The translations under genes and the position numbers were made by a program. Source: FEN-1191 sp964528845 (GTDB lineage Bacteria; Pseudomonadota; Gammaproteobacteria; Steroidobacterales; Steroidobacteraceae). From it: 64,000 nucleotides of DNA. How positions within the stretch are numbered: the first letter of the stretch is position 1; each line of letters begins with the position of its first letter. Positions 18,347-25,994 of this stretch are shown in pieces. The stretch is from NCBI GenBank assembly GCA_964528845.1, contig CAZGVE010000012.1, positions 1 through 64,000 of the forward strand. The letters are read 5' to 3'. A model generated the notes under the pieces. The model saw only the letters and a list, made by a program, of their open reading frames with translations. It was not told the origin of the DNA and did no database searches.

Positions 18347-18375
18347 TTGTTCGAGCTGGAACTTCATGGTATAAA
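18347..18375 (+). promoter_or_regulatory. rpsB-tsf promoter
   Basis: TTGTTC at 18347-18352 and TATAAA at 18370-18375 with an ideal 17-base spacer, in the map/rpsB divergent region. The start would be near 18382, giving an rpsB leader of about 165 bases. Confidence 0.7.
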
Positions 18376-18446
18376 GCGCGGCCTTTTTTGGCAACGCAAT
18401 CCACACGCGCATCACGAACCTGTGACCGGGTGTCCTTGAGAGCGGC

Positions 18447-18480
18447 GTCCTGAAGTCCTGAGCTCCGGCAGCATCAGGAC
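18447..18480 (+). promoter_or_regulatory. Leader hairpin(s) upstream of rpsB, possible S2 autoregulatory structure
   Basis: Two copies of GTCCTGA (18447-18453, 18455-18461) can pair alternatively with one TCAGGAC (18474-18480), giving mutually exclusive 7-bp stems. In E. coli ribosomal protein S2 represses rpsB-tsf through a structured leader; whether this is the equivalent is inference. Confidence 0.35.
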
Positions 18481-18549
18481 CGCAGGGCCACTCGCGGGAT
18501 CGTCAGCAGGGATGCGCGGAGGCCACAACCCGATCGAGAGGAAACAGCC

Positions 18550-19533
18550 ATGCCCAGCGTGTCCATGCGACAGATGCTGGAAGCGGGAGTCCATTTTGGA
18601 CATCAGACCCGCTTCTGGAACCCGAAGATGGAGCCCTTCATCTTCGGCGAACGCAACAAGATCCACATCATCAATCTCGAGAAGACGCAGCCGCTATTCT
18701 CCGACGCCGCGCAGTTCATCCGCCAGGTGGTCGCGGATGGCGGCACGGTGCTGTTCGTCGGCACCAAGCGCTCGGCTCGCGATGCGATCCAGAAGGAGGC
18801 GCTGCGGGCCGAGATGCCCTACGTGAACCAGCGCTGGCTCGGCGGCATGCTCACGAATTTCAAGACCATCCGGGCATCGATCAAGCGCCTCGGCGAGCTG
18901 CAGGACATGGCCACTTCCGGCGCGCTCGACAAGCGCGGCAAGAAGGAGGCGACCCAGCTGCGTCGCGAGATGATCAAGCTCGAGCGCAGCCTGGGCGGCA
19001 TCCGGCTGATGGAGGCATTGCCGGACGCGCTGTTCGTGATCGACGTCGGCCACGAGCACATTGCGATCCACGAGGCCCGCAAGCTCGGCATACCGGTCGT
19101 CGCAGTGGTCGACACCAACTGCTCGCCGGACGGCATCGAGCATGTCATTCCGGGCAATGACGATGCGATGCGCGCGATCGTGCTGTACGCCACCGCCATC
19201 GCGGACGCCGTGATCGAGGGCCGCTCGGCGGTGCCGCAGGTCGCGGTGGGAGAGGACGAATTCGTCGAACTCGACGAGGAAGGCAATCCGCGTCGCAAGG
19301 GCGGTCGCCCGCAACGGGCCAAGCCCGCGGCGGCGGTGCGCAAGAAGACCCCGGTGCGCCGGCGTCCGCCAGCCCTGCCCCCGGTGGCGGTCGAGGAAGC
19401 CGCGCTCGATGCCGAGATCGACGAGAGTGCGGAGCCCGCCGAGCCGGTCGCGAGCGCGACGCCCACGACCCTCAAGCGTCGCAGCCCACCCGGTCAGGCG
19501 CGGCGGCCACGCAGCGGCAACGGCGCTCCTTGA
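18550..19533 (+). CDS. rpsB: 30S ribosomal protein S2 with a long C-terminal extension
   Basis: Small-subunit protein bound last in 30S assembly, near the anti-Shine-Dalgarno region. Residues 1 to about 228 are standard S2 (QMLEAGVHFGHQTRFWNPKM, VDTNCSPDGIEHVIPGNDDA). The protein then runs on for about 90-100 residues rich in Lys, Arg, Pro, Ala and later Glu, for 327 aa against 241 in E. coli. The extension is in frame, has no recognised domain and looks disordered. GAGAGGA precedes the ATG. First gene of rpsB-tsf-pyrH-frr. Confidence 0.97.
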   Translation: MPSVSMRQMLEAGVHFGHQTRFWNPKMEPFIFGERNKIHIINLEKTQPLFSDAAQFIRQVVADGGTVLFVGTKRSARDAIQKEALRAEMPYVNQRWLGGMLTNFKTIRASIKRLGELQDMATSGALDKRGKKEATQLRREMIKLERSLGGIRLMEALPDALFVIDVGHEHIAIHEARKLGIPVVAVVDTNCSPDGIEHVIPGNDDAMRAIVLYATAIADAVIEGRSAVPQVAVGEDEFVELDEEGNPRRKGGRPQRAKPAAAVRKKTPVRRRPPALPPVAVEEAALDAEIDESAEPAEPVASATPTTLKRRSPPGQARRPRSGNGAP

Positions 19534-19603
19534 GAGCGCCGCGGTGCGGCCGGGCTGCTGCGCCGCATCTAATTCGCGCGCGAATGATACGGAGGGATGA
19601 ATC

Positions 19604-20491
19604 ATGAGCGTCACAGCCGAAGCCGTCCGTCAGCTGCGCGAGCGCACTGGCGCCGGCATGATGGAATGCAAGAAGGCCCTGGTCGAGACCGGTGGCGATC
19701 TCGATGCCGCCGCCGATTACATGCGCAAGCAAGGTCTGGCCAAGGCGGACAAGAAGGCCGCCCGGATCGCCGCCGAAGGCGTCATCGTGATCGAGCGCTC
19801 GGCCGACGGCCGGGCCGCTGCGATGGCCGAGATCAACTGCGAGACCGACTTCGTCGCGCGCGAGCATGATTTCCGCAACTTTGCCGCCGATGTCGTGCGG
19901 CTCACGCTGGCCGGCCGTCCGATCGACCTGCCCGCGCTGCTCAATGCCGAACTTGCCGCCGGCGAAAGCGTCGACTTGCGGCGCCGCGCGCTGGTCGCCA
20001 AGATCGGTGAGCACATCAGCGTACGTCGCTGCGTGGTGCTCGAGAGTGACGGGCCGCTCGGCGCGTATGTCCATGGCACGCGCATCGGTGCGCTGGTGGC
20101 GTTGTCTGGCGGGACGGCGGCGCTGGCGCACGAACTGGCGATGCACGTGGCGGCGAGCAACCCGCGCTACGTGAGCGCCGCCGATGTGCCTGCCGAGGAG
20201 ATTGCCAAGGAGCGCGAGATCCTGGCCGAGCAGGCCCGGGGCGAAGGCAAGCCGCCGGAGATCGTGGCCAAGATGATCGAAGGCCGGCTGCGCAAGTCCC
20301 TGAACGAGATCGCGCTGCTGGGACAGCCATTCATCCGCGACCCCGACCAGAGCGTCGAGAAGCTGCTCAAGGCCGCCGGTGCCCGGGTGATCGGTTTCGA
20401 GCGCTTCGAAGTCGGGGCTGGCATTGAGAAGAAACAGGAAGATTTTGTCGCCGAAGTGATGGCGCAGGTCAAAGCCTCAGGGGCGAACTAG
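19604..20491 (+). CDS. tsf: Elongation factor Ts
   Basis: Nucleotide-exchange factor releasing GDP from EF-Tu. 295 aa. N-terminal UBA-like domain with VRQLRERTGAGMMECKKAL, then the EF-Tu-contacting CETDFVARE at about 80-90, two core subdomains and a C-terminal module with FERFEVGAGIEKK. GGAGG lies eight bases before the ATG at 19604. Follows rpsB by 70 bases as part of the same operon. Confidence 0.97.
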   Translation: MSVTAEAVRQLRERTGAGMMECKKALVETGGDLDAAADYMRKQGLAKADKKAARIAAEGVIVIERSADGRAAAMAEINCETDFVAREHDFRNFAADVVRLTLAGRPIDLPALLNAELAAGESVDLRRRALVAKIGEHISVRRCVVLESDGPLGAYVHGTRIGALVALSGGTAALAHELAMHVAASNPRYVSAADVPAEEIAKEREILAEQARGEGKPPEIVAKMIEGRLRKSLNEIALLGQPFIRDPDQSVEKLLKAAGARVIGFERFEVGAGIEKKQEDFVAEVMAQVKASGAN

Positions 20492-20535
20492 CCTTCAGAC
20501 GCCGGCCGCGCGGACGGCAGGAACGGGACCGCACC

Positions 20536-21261
20536 ATGCAGGAATCTCAGACGAGTTGCAGCCGGATCCTCGTGAAGCTCTCCGGCGAGGCACTGCTGGG
20601 GCAGGCCCAGTACGGCATCGATCCGGCGGTGCTCAAGCGCGTGGCGCTCGAAATTTCCGAAGTGCAGGCGCTCGGCGTGCAGATAGCGGTCGTGATCGGC
20701 GGCGGCAATATCTTTCGCGGCTCGGGCCTGGCGCGTGCCGGCATGGACCGCGTGACCGCCGACCAGATGGGCATGCTCGCCACCGTCATGAACGCACTGG
20801 CGCTGCAGGATGCGCTCGAGCAGCACGGGTTGCAGGCGCGCGTGATGTCGGCGATCCGCATCAACGAGGTTTGCGAGGACTATATCCGCCGTCGCGCGGT
20901 CCGGCACCTCGAGAAGGGCCGCGCCGTGATCTTCGCCGCCGGTACCGGCAATCCGTTCTTCACCACAGACACGGCAGCGAGCCTGCGCGCGATCGAGATC
21001 GAGGCCCAGCTGCTGCTCAAGGCCACCAAGGTGAACGGCATCTATTCGGATGACCCGGTCAAGAATCCGGACGCGCGGCACTACCCACGGCTGACCTATG
21101 ACCGCGTGCTCGACGAACGGCTCAACGTCATGGACGCCACCGCCATCGTGATGTGCCGGGACTATCGCATGCCGCTGCGCGTGTTCAACCTGGGAAGCCC
21201 GGGACACCTGTTGCGCATCGTGCGCGGCGAGGACATCGGAACTCTCGTAACCAACGACTGA
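20536..21261 (+). CDS. pyrH: Uridylate kinase
   Basis: Phosphorylates UMP to UDP in pyrimidine synthesis; hexameric, allosterically controlled by GTP and UTP in this class. 241 aa, family length. Seen: ILVKLSGEALLG, VIGGGNIFRG, RVTADQMGMLATVMNALALQ, the FAAGTGNPFFTTDTAA nucleotide loop and KVNGIYSDDPVKNPDA. Amino-acid-kinase fold, unrelated to eukaryotic UMP kinase. Confidence 0.97.
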   Translation: MQESQTSCSRILVKLSGEALLGQAQYGIDPAVLKRVALEISEVQALGVQIAVVIGGGNIFRGSGLARAGMDRVTADQMGMLATVMNALALQDALEQHGLQARVMSAIRINEVCEDYIRRRAVRHLEKGRAVIFAAGTGNPFFTTDTAASLRAIEIEAQLLLKATKVNGIYSDDPVKNPDARHYPRLTYDRVLDERLNVMDATAIVMCRDYRMPLRVFNLGSPGHLLRIVRGEDIGTLVTND

Positions 21262-21276
21262 GGGCAGGGAAGGCGC

Positions 21277-21834
21277 ATGCTCGAGGATCTGAAGAAGGAC
21301 GCATCGACGCGCATGCAGAAGTGCGTGCTGTCGTTCCAGGGCAATCTGCGCAAGCTGCGCACCGGGCGCGCGCACCCGAGCCTGATCGAGCAACTGAAGG
21401 TCGACTACTACGGCTCTGAGGTGCCATTGCAGCAGGTGGCCAGCATCAGCGTCGAGGACGCGCGCACGCTGGTGGTGTCGCCGTGGGAGAAGGGCGTGGT
21501 CGCCGCGATCGAAAAGGCGATCTACAAGTCCGAGCTCGGGTTGACGCCCAATACGGCGGGTACCGTGATTCGCGTCCCGCTGCCGCCCCTGACCGAGGAG
21601 CGTCGCCGCGACATCACCAAGGTGGTGCGCCACGACGCCGAGGACGCGCGCGTGAGCGTGCGCAGCGTGCGCCGCGACGTGCTGGCCGACCTGAAGGAGA
21701 TGCTCAAGGAAAAGATGATCTCGCAGGATGACGAGCGCCGCGGCCAGGACGAGGTCCAGAAGCTGACCGACCACTATGTCGCCGAGATCGACCAGCTGCT
21801 GCAGGCCAAGGAAAAGGAAATTCTTCAGGTTTGA
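21277..21834 (+). CDS. frr: Ribosome recycling factor
   Basis: Splits post-termination ribosomes with EF-G. 185 aa as in E. coli. Seen: FQGNLRKLRTGRAHPSLIEQ, the DYYGSEVPLQQVASISVEDA strands and the C-terminal helix ending IDQLLQAKEKEILQV. Starts 15 bases after pyrH; its stop TGA overlaps the TTG start proposed for uppS. Confidence 0.97.
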   Translation: MLEDLKKDASTRMQKCVLSFQGNLRKLRTGRAHPSLIEQLKVDYYGSEVPLQQVASISVEDARTLVVSPWEKGVVAAIEKAIYKSELGLTPNTAGTVIRVPLPPLTEERRRDITKVVRHDAEDARVSVRSVRRDVLADLKEMLKEKMISQDDERRGQDEVQKLTDHYVAEIDQLLQAKEKEILQV

Positions 21835-22601
21835 GCAGCGTGCCGCCAGACGCAGTGCCGATTCCGCTGCCCGCGCACATAGCCATCGTCATGGATGGCA
21901 ACGGGCGCTGGGCGCGTGCGCGAGGCGCTCTGCGGGCCGAAGGCCACCGCGCCGGCGTCGCGACCGTGCGCATGGTGGTCGAGGAGTGCGTGCGCCGCGG
22001 GATCGGGGCGCTGACCCTGTTCGCCTTCAGCCGCGAGAACTGGGGCCGGCCGCGCGAGGAGGTCATGAGCCTGATGGCGCTGTTCCTCGAATCGCTGGAG
22101 GGGGAGATCACGGAGCTGCACCGCAATGGCGTGCGCATGCGCTTCATCGGCGACCGGGCCTCGCTCGATGCGCGCCTGCGCGACAGCATGGCGAGTTCCG
22201 AGCAGGTCACCGCCGGCAACTCGAGCCTGCGGCTGCAGATCGCGATGAGCTACGGCGGGCGCGCCGATATGGTCAGCGCGGTACGCGGGCTGGCCGCGCA
22301 GGTGGAGCGCCGCGAGATAGCGCCTTCGGACATCGATGAGGCGCGTGTGTCGGGGGCGCTCGCGCTGCGTGGGCTGCCCGATCCGGACCTGTTCATCCGC
22401 ACGGGTGGCGAGCAGCGCATCAGCAATTTCCTGCTGTGGAATCTCGCCTACACGGAACTCTACTTCACTGAGTGTCTCTGGCCGGCCTTCGATGTCGCGG
22501 CGTTCGACGCCGCCCTGCAGCACTATGCGGCACGCCAGCGGCGCTTCGGCCTCACGGGCGAGCAGGTCGAGGGCGGCGGCGCCGGACCGTCGAGACCATA
22601 A
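21831..22601 (+). CDS. uppS: Undecaprenyl diphosphate synthase (cis-prenyltransferase)
   Basis: Adds eight cis isoprene units to farnesyl diphosphate to make the C55 carrier lipid for peptidoglycan and O-antigen. About 256 aa. Seen: IVMDGNGRWA with catalytic Asp22, FAFSRENWGRP, and the C-terminal FIRTGGEQRISNFLLWNLAYTE split by the usual Arg/Asn contacts. Start is either TTG 21831 (overlapping the frr stop) or GTG 21840, three codons later; no ATG precedes the conserved region. Confidence 0.95.
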   Translation: MSSVPPDAVPIPLPAHIAIVMDGNGRWARARGALRAEGHRAGVATVRMVVEECVRRGIGALTLFAFSRENWGRPREEVMSLMALFLESLEGEITELHRNGVRMRFIGDRASLDARLRDSMASSEQVTAGNSSLRLQIAMSYGGRADMVSAVRGLAAQVERREIAPSDIDEARVSGALALRGLPDPDLFIRTGGEQRISNFLLWNLAYTELYFTECLWPAFDVAAFDAALQHYAARQRRFGLTGEQVEGGGAGPSRP

Positions 22602-22611
22602 GGTCAGGGCG

Positions 22612-23412
22612 ATGCTGCGCGCGCGCGTGCTGACGGCCCTGGGACTGGCATTGCTGCTGGTGGTTGCTATCCTGCTGTCTCCGCCGCGGGTGACGGCCGG
22701 CGTGCTGGGCCTGATACTGCTGATCGGCGCGTGGGAATGGTCGGCGTTCCTCGGGGTCGCGGCGGTGGCGCGCGCATTCTATGTATTGCTGCTGCTGGTG
22801 CTCGGAGTAGTGGGGTTGCCATTGATGGGCGAGTTGACGTGGTTTGGCTGGACGATGCTCGTGGCCGGCACCTGGTGGCTGATCGCGCTGCTATGGATCG
22901 TGCTGGCTCCGCAGCGCGTGTCCCGGGCTGCCGCTGCGCTCGCAGGAGTGCTGGCGCTGCTTCCGACCTGGTTCGCGGTGGTGCGCATCGACGCGCACTG
23001 GGTGCACGGCGCGCAGTGGACGCTGTTCATTCTGGTGCTGTGCGTTGCGGCCGATACCGGGGCGTTCTTCGCCGGGCGCTGGTTCGGCAGCGTGCCGCTG
23101 GCACCGCGTGTGTCGCCGAACAAGACCTGGGAAGGCGTATTCGGCGGCATGGTCCTGGCCCTGATCGTGGCGGCCGCGGCGGCCCCCTGGTTCGGGGTGC
23201 CGCTGGTCCGCTTCCTGCCCTTGTGCGCGGGGGCCGCGGCATTCTCGGTGGTCGGCGATCTGACGGAGAGCCTGCTCAAGCGCAACGTCAACCTGAAGGA
23301 CAGCGGACGGCTGTTCCCGGGCCATGGCGGCGTGCTCGACCGCATCGACAGCGTGACGGCCGCGACTCCGGTCATGGCGCTCGGACTGCTGTGGCTCGGA
23401 GCGGGACGGTGA
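22612..23412 (+). CDS. cdsA: Phosphatidate cytidylyltransferase
   Basis: Integral inner-membrane enzyme making CDP-diacylglycerol from phosphatidate and CTP. 266 aa with about seven hydrophobic segments. The C-terminal CdsA signature is intact: SVVGDLTESLLKR, NLKDSGRLFPGHGGVLDRID, with the metal-binding acidic residues. ATG at 22612 follows uppS by ten bases. Its stop overlaps the GTG of dxr. Confidence 0.95.
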   Translation: MLRARVLTALGLALLLVVAILLSPPRVTAGVLGLILLIGAWEWSAFLGVAAVARAFYVLLLLVLGVVGLPLMGELTWFGWTMLVAGTWWLIALLWIVLAPQRVSRAAAALAGVLALLPTWFAVVRIDAHWVHGAQWTLFILVLCVAADTGAFFAGRWFGSVPLAPRVSPNKTWEGVFGGMVLALIVAAAAAPWFGVPLVRFLPLCAGAAAFSVVGDLTESLLKRNVNLKDSGRLFPGHGGVLDRIDSVTAATPVMALGLLWLGAGR

Positions 23413-24614
23413 GCGCGATCGGCGTCGCCGTGCTGGGATCGACCGGCAGCGTGGGCCGCTCCACGCTCGAAGTGCTGGCGCTGCACCCGGAACGCTATCG
23501 CGTCGTCGGTCTCGCCGCGCGGCGCGACGTCGAGCGGATCCTGCAGCAGTGCCTGCGTTTCCAACCCGAATGGGTTGCCATGGAATCGCCGCCGGCGGCG
23601 CTCGAGCTCGAGCAGCGGCTGGGCGCTTCGGGCAGTGGCACCCGCGTCCTGGCCGGCGCCGAGGCGATCGCGCAACTCGCGGCCAGCGCCCCGGTCGACT
23701 ACGTAATGGCGGCGATCAGTGGTGCTGCCGGGCTGCGCTCGACGCTGGCGGCTGCGGCGGCCGGCAAGCGCGTGCTGCTGGCCAACAAGGAGTCCGCGGT
23801 GATGGCCGGCTCGCTGCTGATCGAGACCGTGCGGCGCTCCGGTGCGCAGATCGTGCCGATCGACAGCGAGCACAACGCGATCTTCCAGTGCCTTCCGGCC
23901 GGCGCCCAGATCGGCACCCGACCGCCGGGCGTGCGCCGGCTGCTGTTGACCGCATCGGGCGGGCCATTCCTGCACTGGCAGGCTGAAGCGCTCTCCCGCG
24001 TCACGCCGGCCCAGGCCTGCGCGCACCCGCGCTGGGTCATGGGGCGCAAGATCTCGGTCGATTCCGCGACCCTGATGAACAAGGGCCTGGAGCTGATCGA
24101 GGCCAGCGTGCTGTTCGGCATGCCGGCGGGCGAAGTGGAAGTGGTCGTGCATCCGCAGAGCGTCGTCCACTCGCTGGTCGAGTACCAGGACGGCTCGCTG
24201 CTCGCGCAGCTCTCCTCCCCGGACATGCGTACGCCCATTGCCCACGCACTCGCCTGGCCGCAGCGCATCACGGCTGGCGTGGCATTCCTCGACCTGATCC
24301 GCGCCGCTCCGCTGGAATTCCTGGCCCCGGACCCGCAGCGCTTTCCGTGCCTGCGTCATGCGCAGGAGGCGGCGCGGCTCGGCGGGCTGGCTCCGGCGAG
24401 CCTGAATGCGGCTGATGAGATCGCTGTGCAGGCTTTCCTCGACAACCAGTTGAACTTTGGCGATATTCCGGCAGTCATTGAACTAGTGATGGAACGGGCC
24501 CCCGGGGGATCCATGAGCAGTCTCGAAGCAGTCCTCGATGCCGATGGCGAAGCCCGGGCGCTGGCGTCCGAGGCCGTTGCCCGCCGCAGTGCCGCCCAGG
24601 GCGTGCGGGCATGA
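23409..24614 (+). CDS. dxr: 1-deoxy-D-xylulose 5-phosphate reductoisomerase
   Basis: Second step of the MEP isoprenoid pathway: DXP to MEP with NADPH and Mn. 401 aa. N-terminal dinucleotide motif LGSTGSVGRSTLEVL; ANKESAVMAG and IDSEHNAIFQCL with metal-binding Asp/Glu; KISVDSATLMNKGLELIEA and HPQSVVHSLVEY. GTG start at 23409, four-base overlap with cdsA; the stop overlaps the rseP ATG. Together with ispD and ispF further on, this places three MEP-pathway genes in the window. Confidence 0.96.
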   Translation: MSAIGVAVLGSTGSVGRSTLEVLALHPERYRVVGLAARRDVERILQQCLRFQPEWVAMESPPAALELEQRLGASGSGTRVLAGAEAIAQLAASAPVDYVMAAISGAAGLRSTLAAAAAGKRVLLANKESAVMAGSLLIETVRRSGAQIVPIDSEHNAIFQCLPAGAQIGTRPPGVRRLLLTASGGPFLHWQAEALSRVTPAQACAHPRWVMGRKISVDSATLMNKGLELIEASVLFGMPAGEVEVVVHPQSVVHSLVEYQDGSLLAQLSSPDMRTPIAHALAWPQRITAGVAFLDLIRAAPLEFLAPDPQRFPCLRHAQEAARLGGLAPASLNAADEIAVQAFLDNQLNFGDIPAVIELVMERAPGGSMSSLEAVLDADGEARALASEAVARRSAAQGVRA

Positions 24615-25987
24615 GCCTGTCCTGGATCCACCTGCTGTCCTTCATCGTGGCCGTCTGCCTGCTCGTGACGGTGCACGAATTCGGGCATTTCTGGGTCGCC
24701 CGTCGGCTCGGCTTCAAGGTACTGCGCTTCTCGATCGGGTTCGGCAAGACCCTGTGGAGCCGCGTCGGCCGCGTGGACGGCACGGAATATGTCATTGCCG
24801 CGGTGCCGCTCGGCGGCTACGTCAAGATGCTCGATGAGCGCGAGGGGCCGGTGGCGCCGGCCGAACTTGCGCGTTCCTTCACGCGCCGTCCGCACTGGCA
24901 GCGGATCACCGTGCTGCTCGCCGGGCCCGCCTTTAACATCATCTTCGCGGTGCTGCTGCTGACCGCGATGCTGCTGTCATCGGGAATCACCGATGTGCGC
25001 CCGGTGCTGGGCGCCATCGACCCGACGTCGATAGCGGGACGCGCCGGACTGCACGCGGATGACGAGGTGACACGGATCGATTCGCGCGCCGTGGCCTCGC
25101 AGCGCGACGTGATGCTGGGGCTGCTCGACGCGGTGAGCACCCAGGCGCCGATCACGCTGCAGCTGCGGGCCCCCGACGGCACGCAGCGCAGCGCGACGCT
25201 CGAGGTCGCAGATCCGGCGCAGCGCCTGCGCCTCACCGAACCATCCGCGATGATGAACGGACTCGGGCTGCGCTTCTACGAGCCGCCGATTCCGGCGATC
25301 CTCGGTGCCGTGGAGCCCAAGGGGCCCGCGGCGCTGGCTGGCCTGCGGACCGGAGATGAGATCCTGGCGGTCAACGGCGAGCCGGTGCGCGACTTCCTCG
25401 AGCTGGTCGCTCGCATCCAGCCGCATTCCGGGGACAGTGTCTCGATCCGCTACCGGCGCGCGGGCACCGAGGGGGCCGTGCGGGTGCCGGTGCTGCGTGA
25501 GAGCCAGGACGGGCGCACCGTCGGGCGCATCCACGTGCACCAGCCGTTGAACTCGCCGTACCCGGCCAGCATGCTGCGCCATACCCACCTGTCGCTGCCG
25601 GCCGCATTCGCGCGTGCCAACGTCGAGGCCTGGAACATGACCGCGCTGCAGGCGCGCCTGTTCGGCCGCATGCTGATCGGTCAGGTGTCGATCAAGAACC
25701 TCAGCGGTCCATTGAGCATTGCCGAGTACGCCGGGGATTCTGCGGCCGCCGGAGTGTCCGCATTCCTGTATTTCCTCGTGGTGGTAAGCCTGGCGCTGGG
25801 TTTCATGAACCTGCTGCCGATTCCGATCCTGGACGGCGGGCAGATCGTGTTCCAGGCCATCGAGTGGCTCAAGGGCAGCCCGCTGTCGGAGCGATTCCAG
25901 AGCGTGACCCAGCAACTCGGCGTCGCACTGCTGGTGCTGCTGATGGGCGTCGCGCTGTTCAACGACATTTCGCGACAGTTCGGTTGA
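24611..25987 (+). CDS. rseP: Site-2 intramembrane protease RseP
   Basis: Zinc metalloprotease that cleaves the anti-sigma factor RseA within the membrane during the envelope stress response and clears remnant signal peptides. 458 aa with four transmembrane segments. Seen: zinc motif HEFGH (His22, Glu23, His26) in TM1, two periplasmic PDZ domains (around 125-200 and 215-295, the second with EPKGPAALAGLRTGDEILAVNG), and NLLPIPILDGG in TM3 carrying the third ligand Asp. ATGA overlap with dxr; followed by bamA, whose client folding it monitors. Confidence 0.96.
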   Translation: MSLSWIHLLSFIVAVCLLVTVHEFGHFWVARRLGFKVLRFSIGFGKTLWSRVGRVDGTEYVIAAVPLGGYVKMLDEREGPVAPAELARSFTRRPHWQRITVLLAGPAFNIIFAVLLLTAMLLSSGITDVRPVLGAIDPTSIAGRAGLHADDEVTRIDSRAVASQRDVMLGLLDAVSTQAPITLQLRAPDGTQRSATLEVADPAQRLRLTEPSAMMNGLGLRFYEPPIPAILGAVEPKGPAALAGLRTGDEILAVNGEPVRDFLELVARIQPHSGDSVSIRYRRAGTEGAVRVPVLRESQDGRTVGRIHVHQPLNSPYPASMLRHTHLSLPAAFARANVEAWNMTALQARLFGRMLIGQVSIKNLSGPLSIAEYAGDSAAAGVSAFLYFLVVVSLALGFMNLLPIPILDGGQIVFQAIEWLKGSPLSERFQSVTQQLGVALLVLLMGVALFNDISRQFG

Positions 25988-25994
25988 AGCGTTC

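Noticed and set aside
22779..24359. 526-codon minus-strand open frame opposite cdsA-dxr
   Set aside because: Antisense to two conserved genes; composition typical of a shadow frame.
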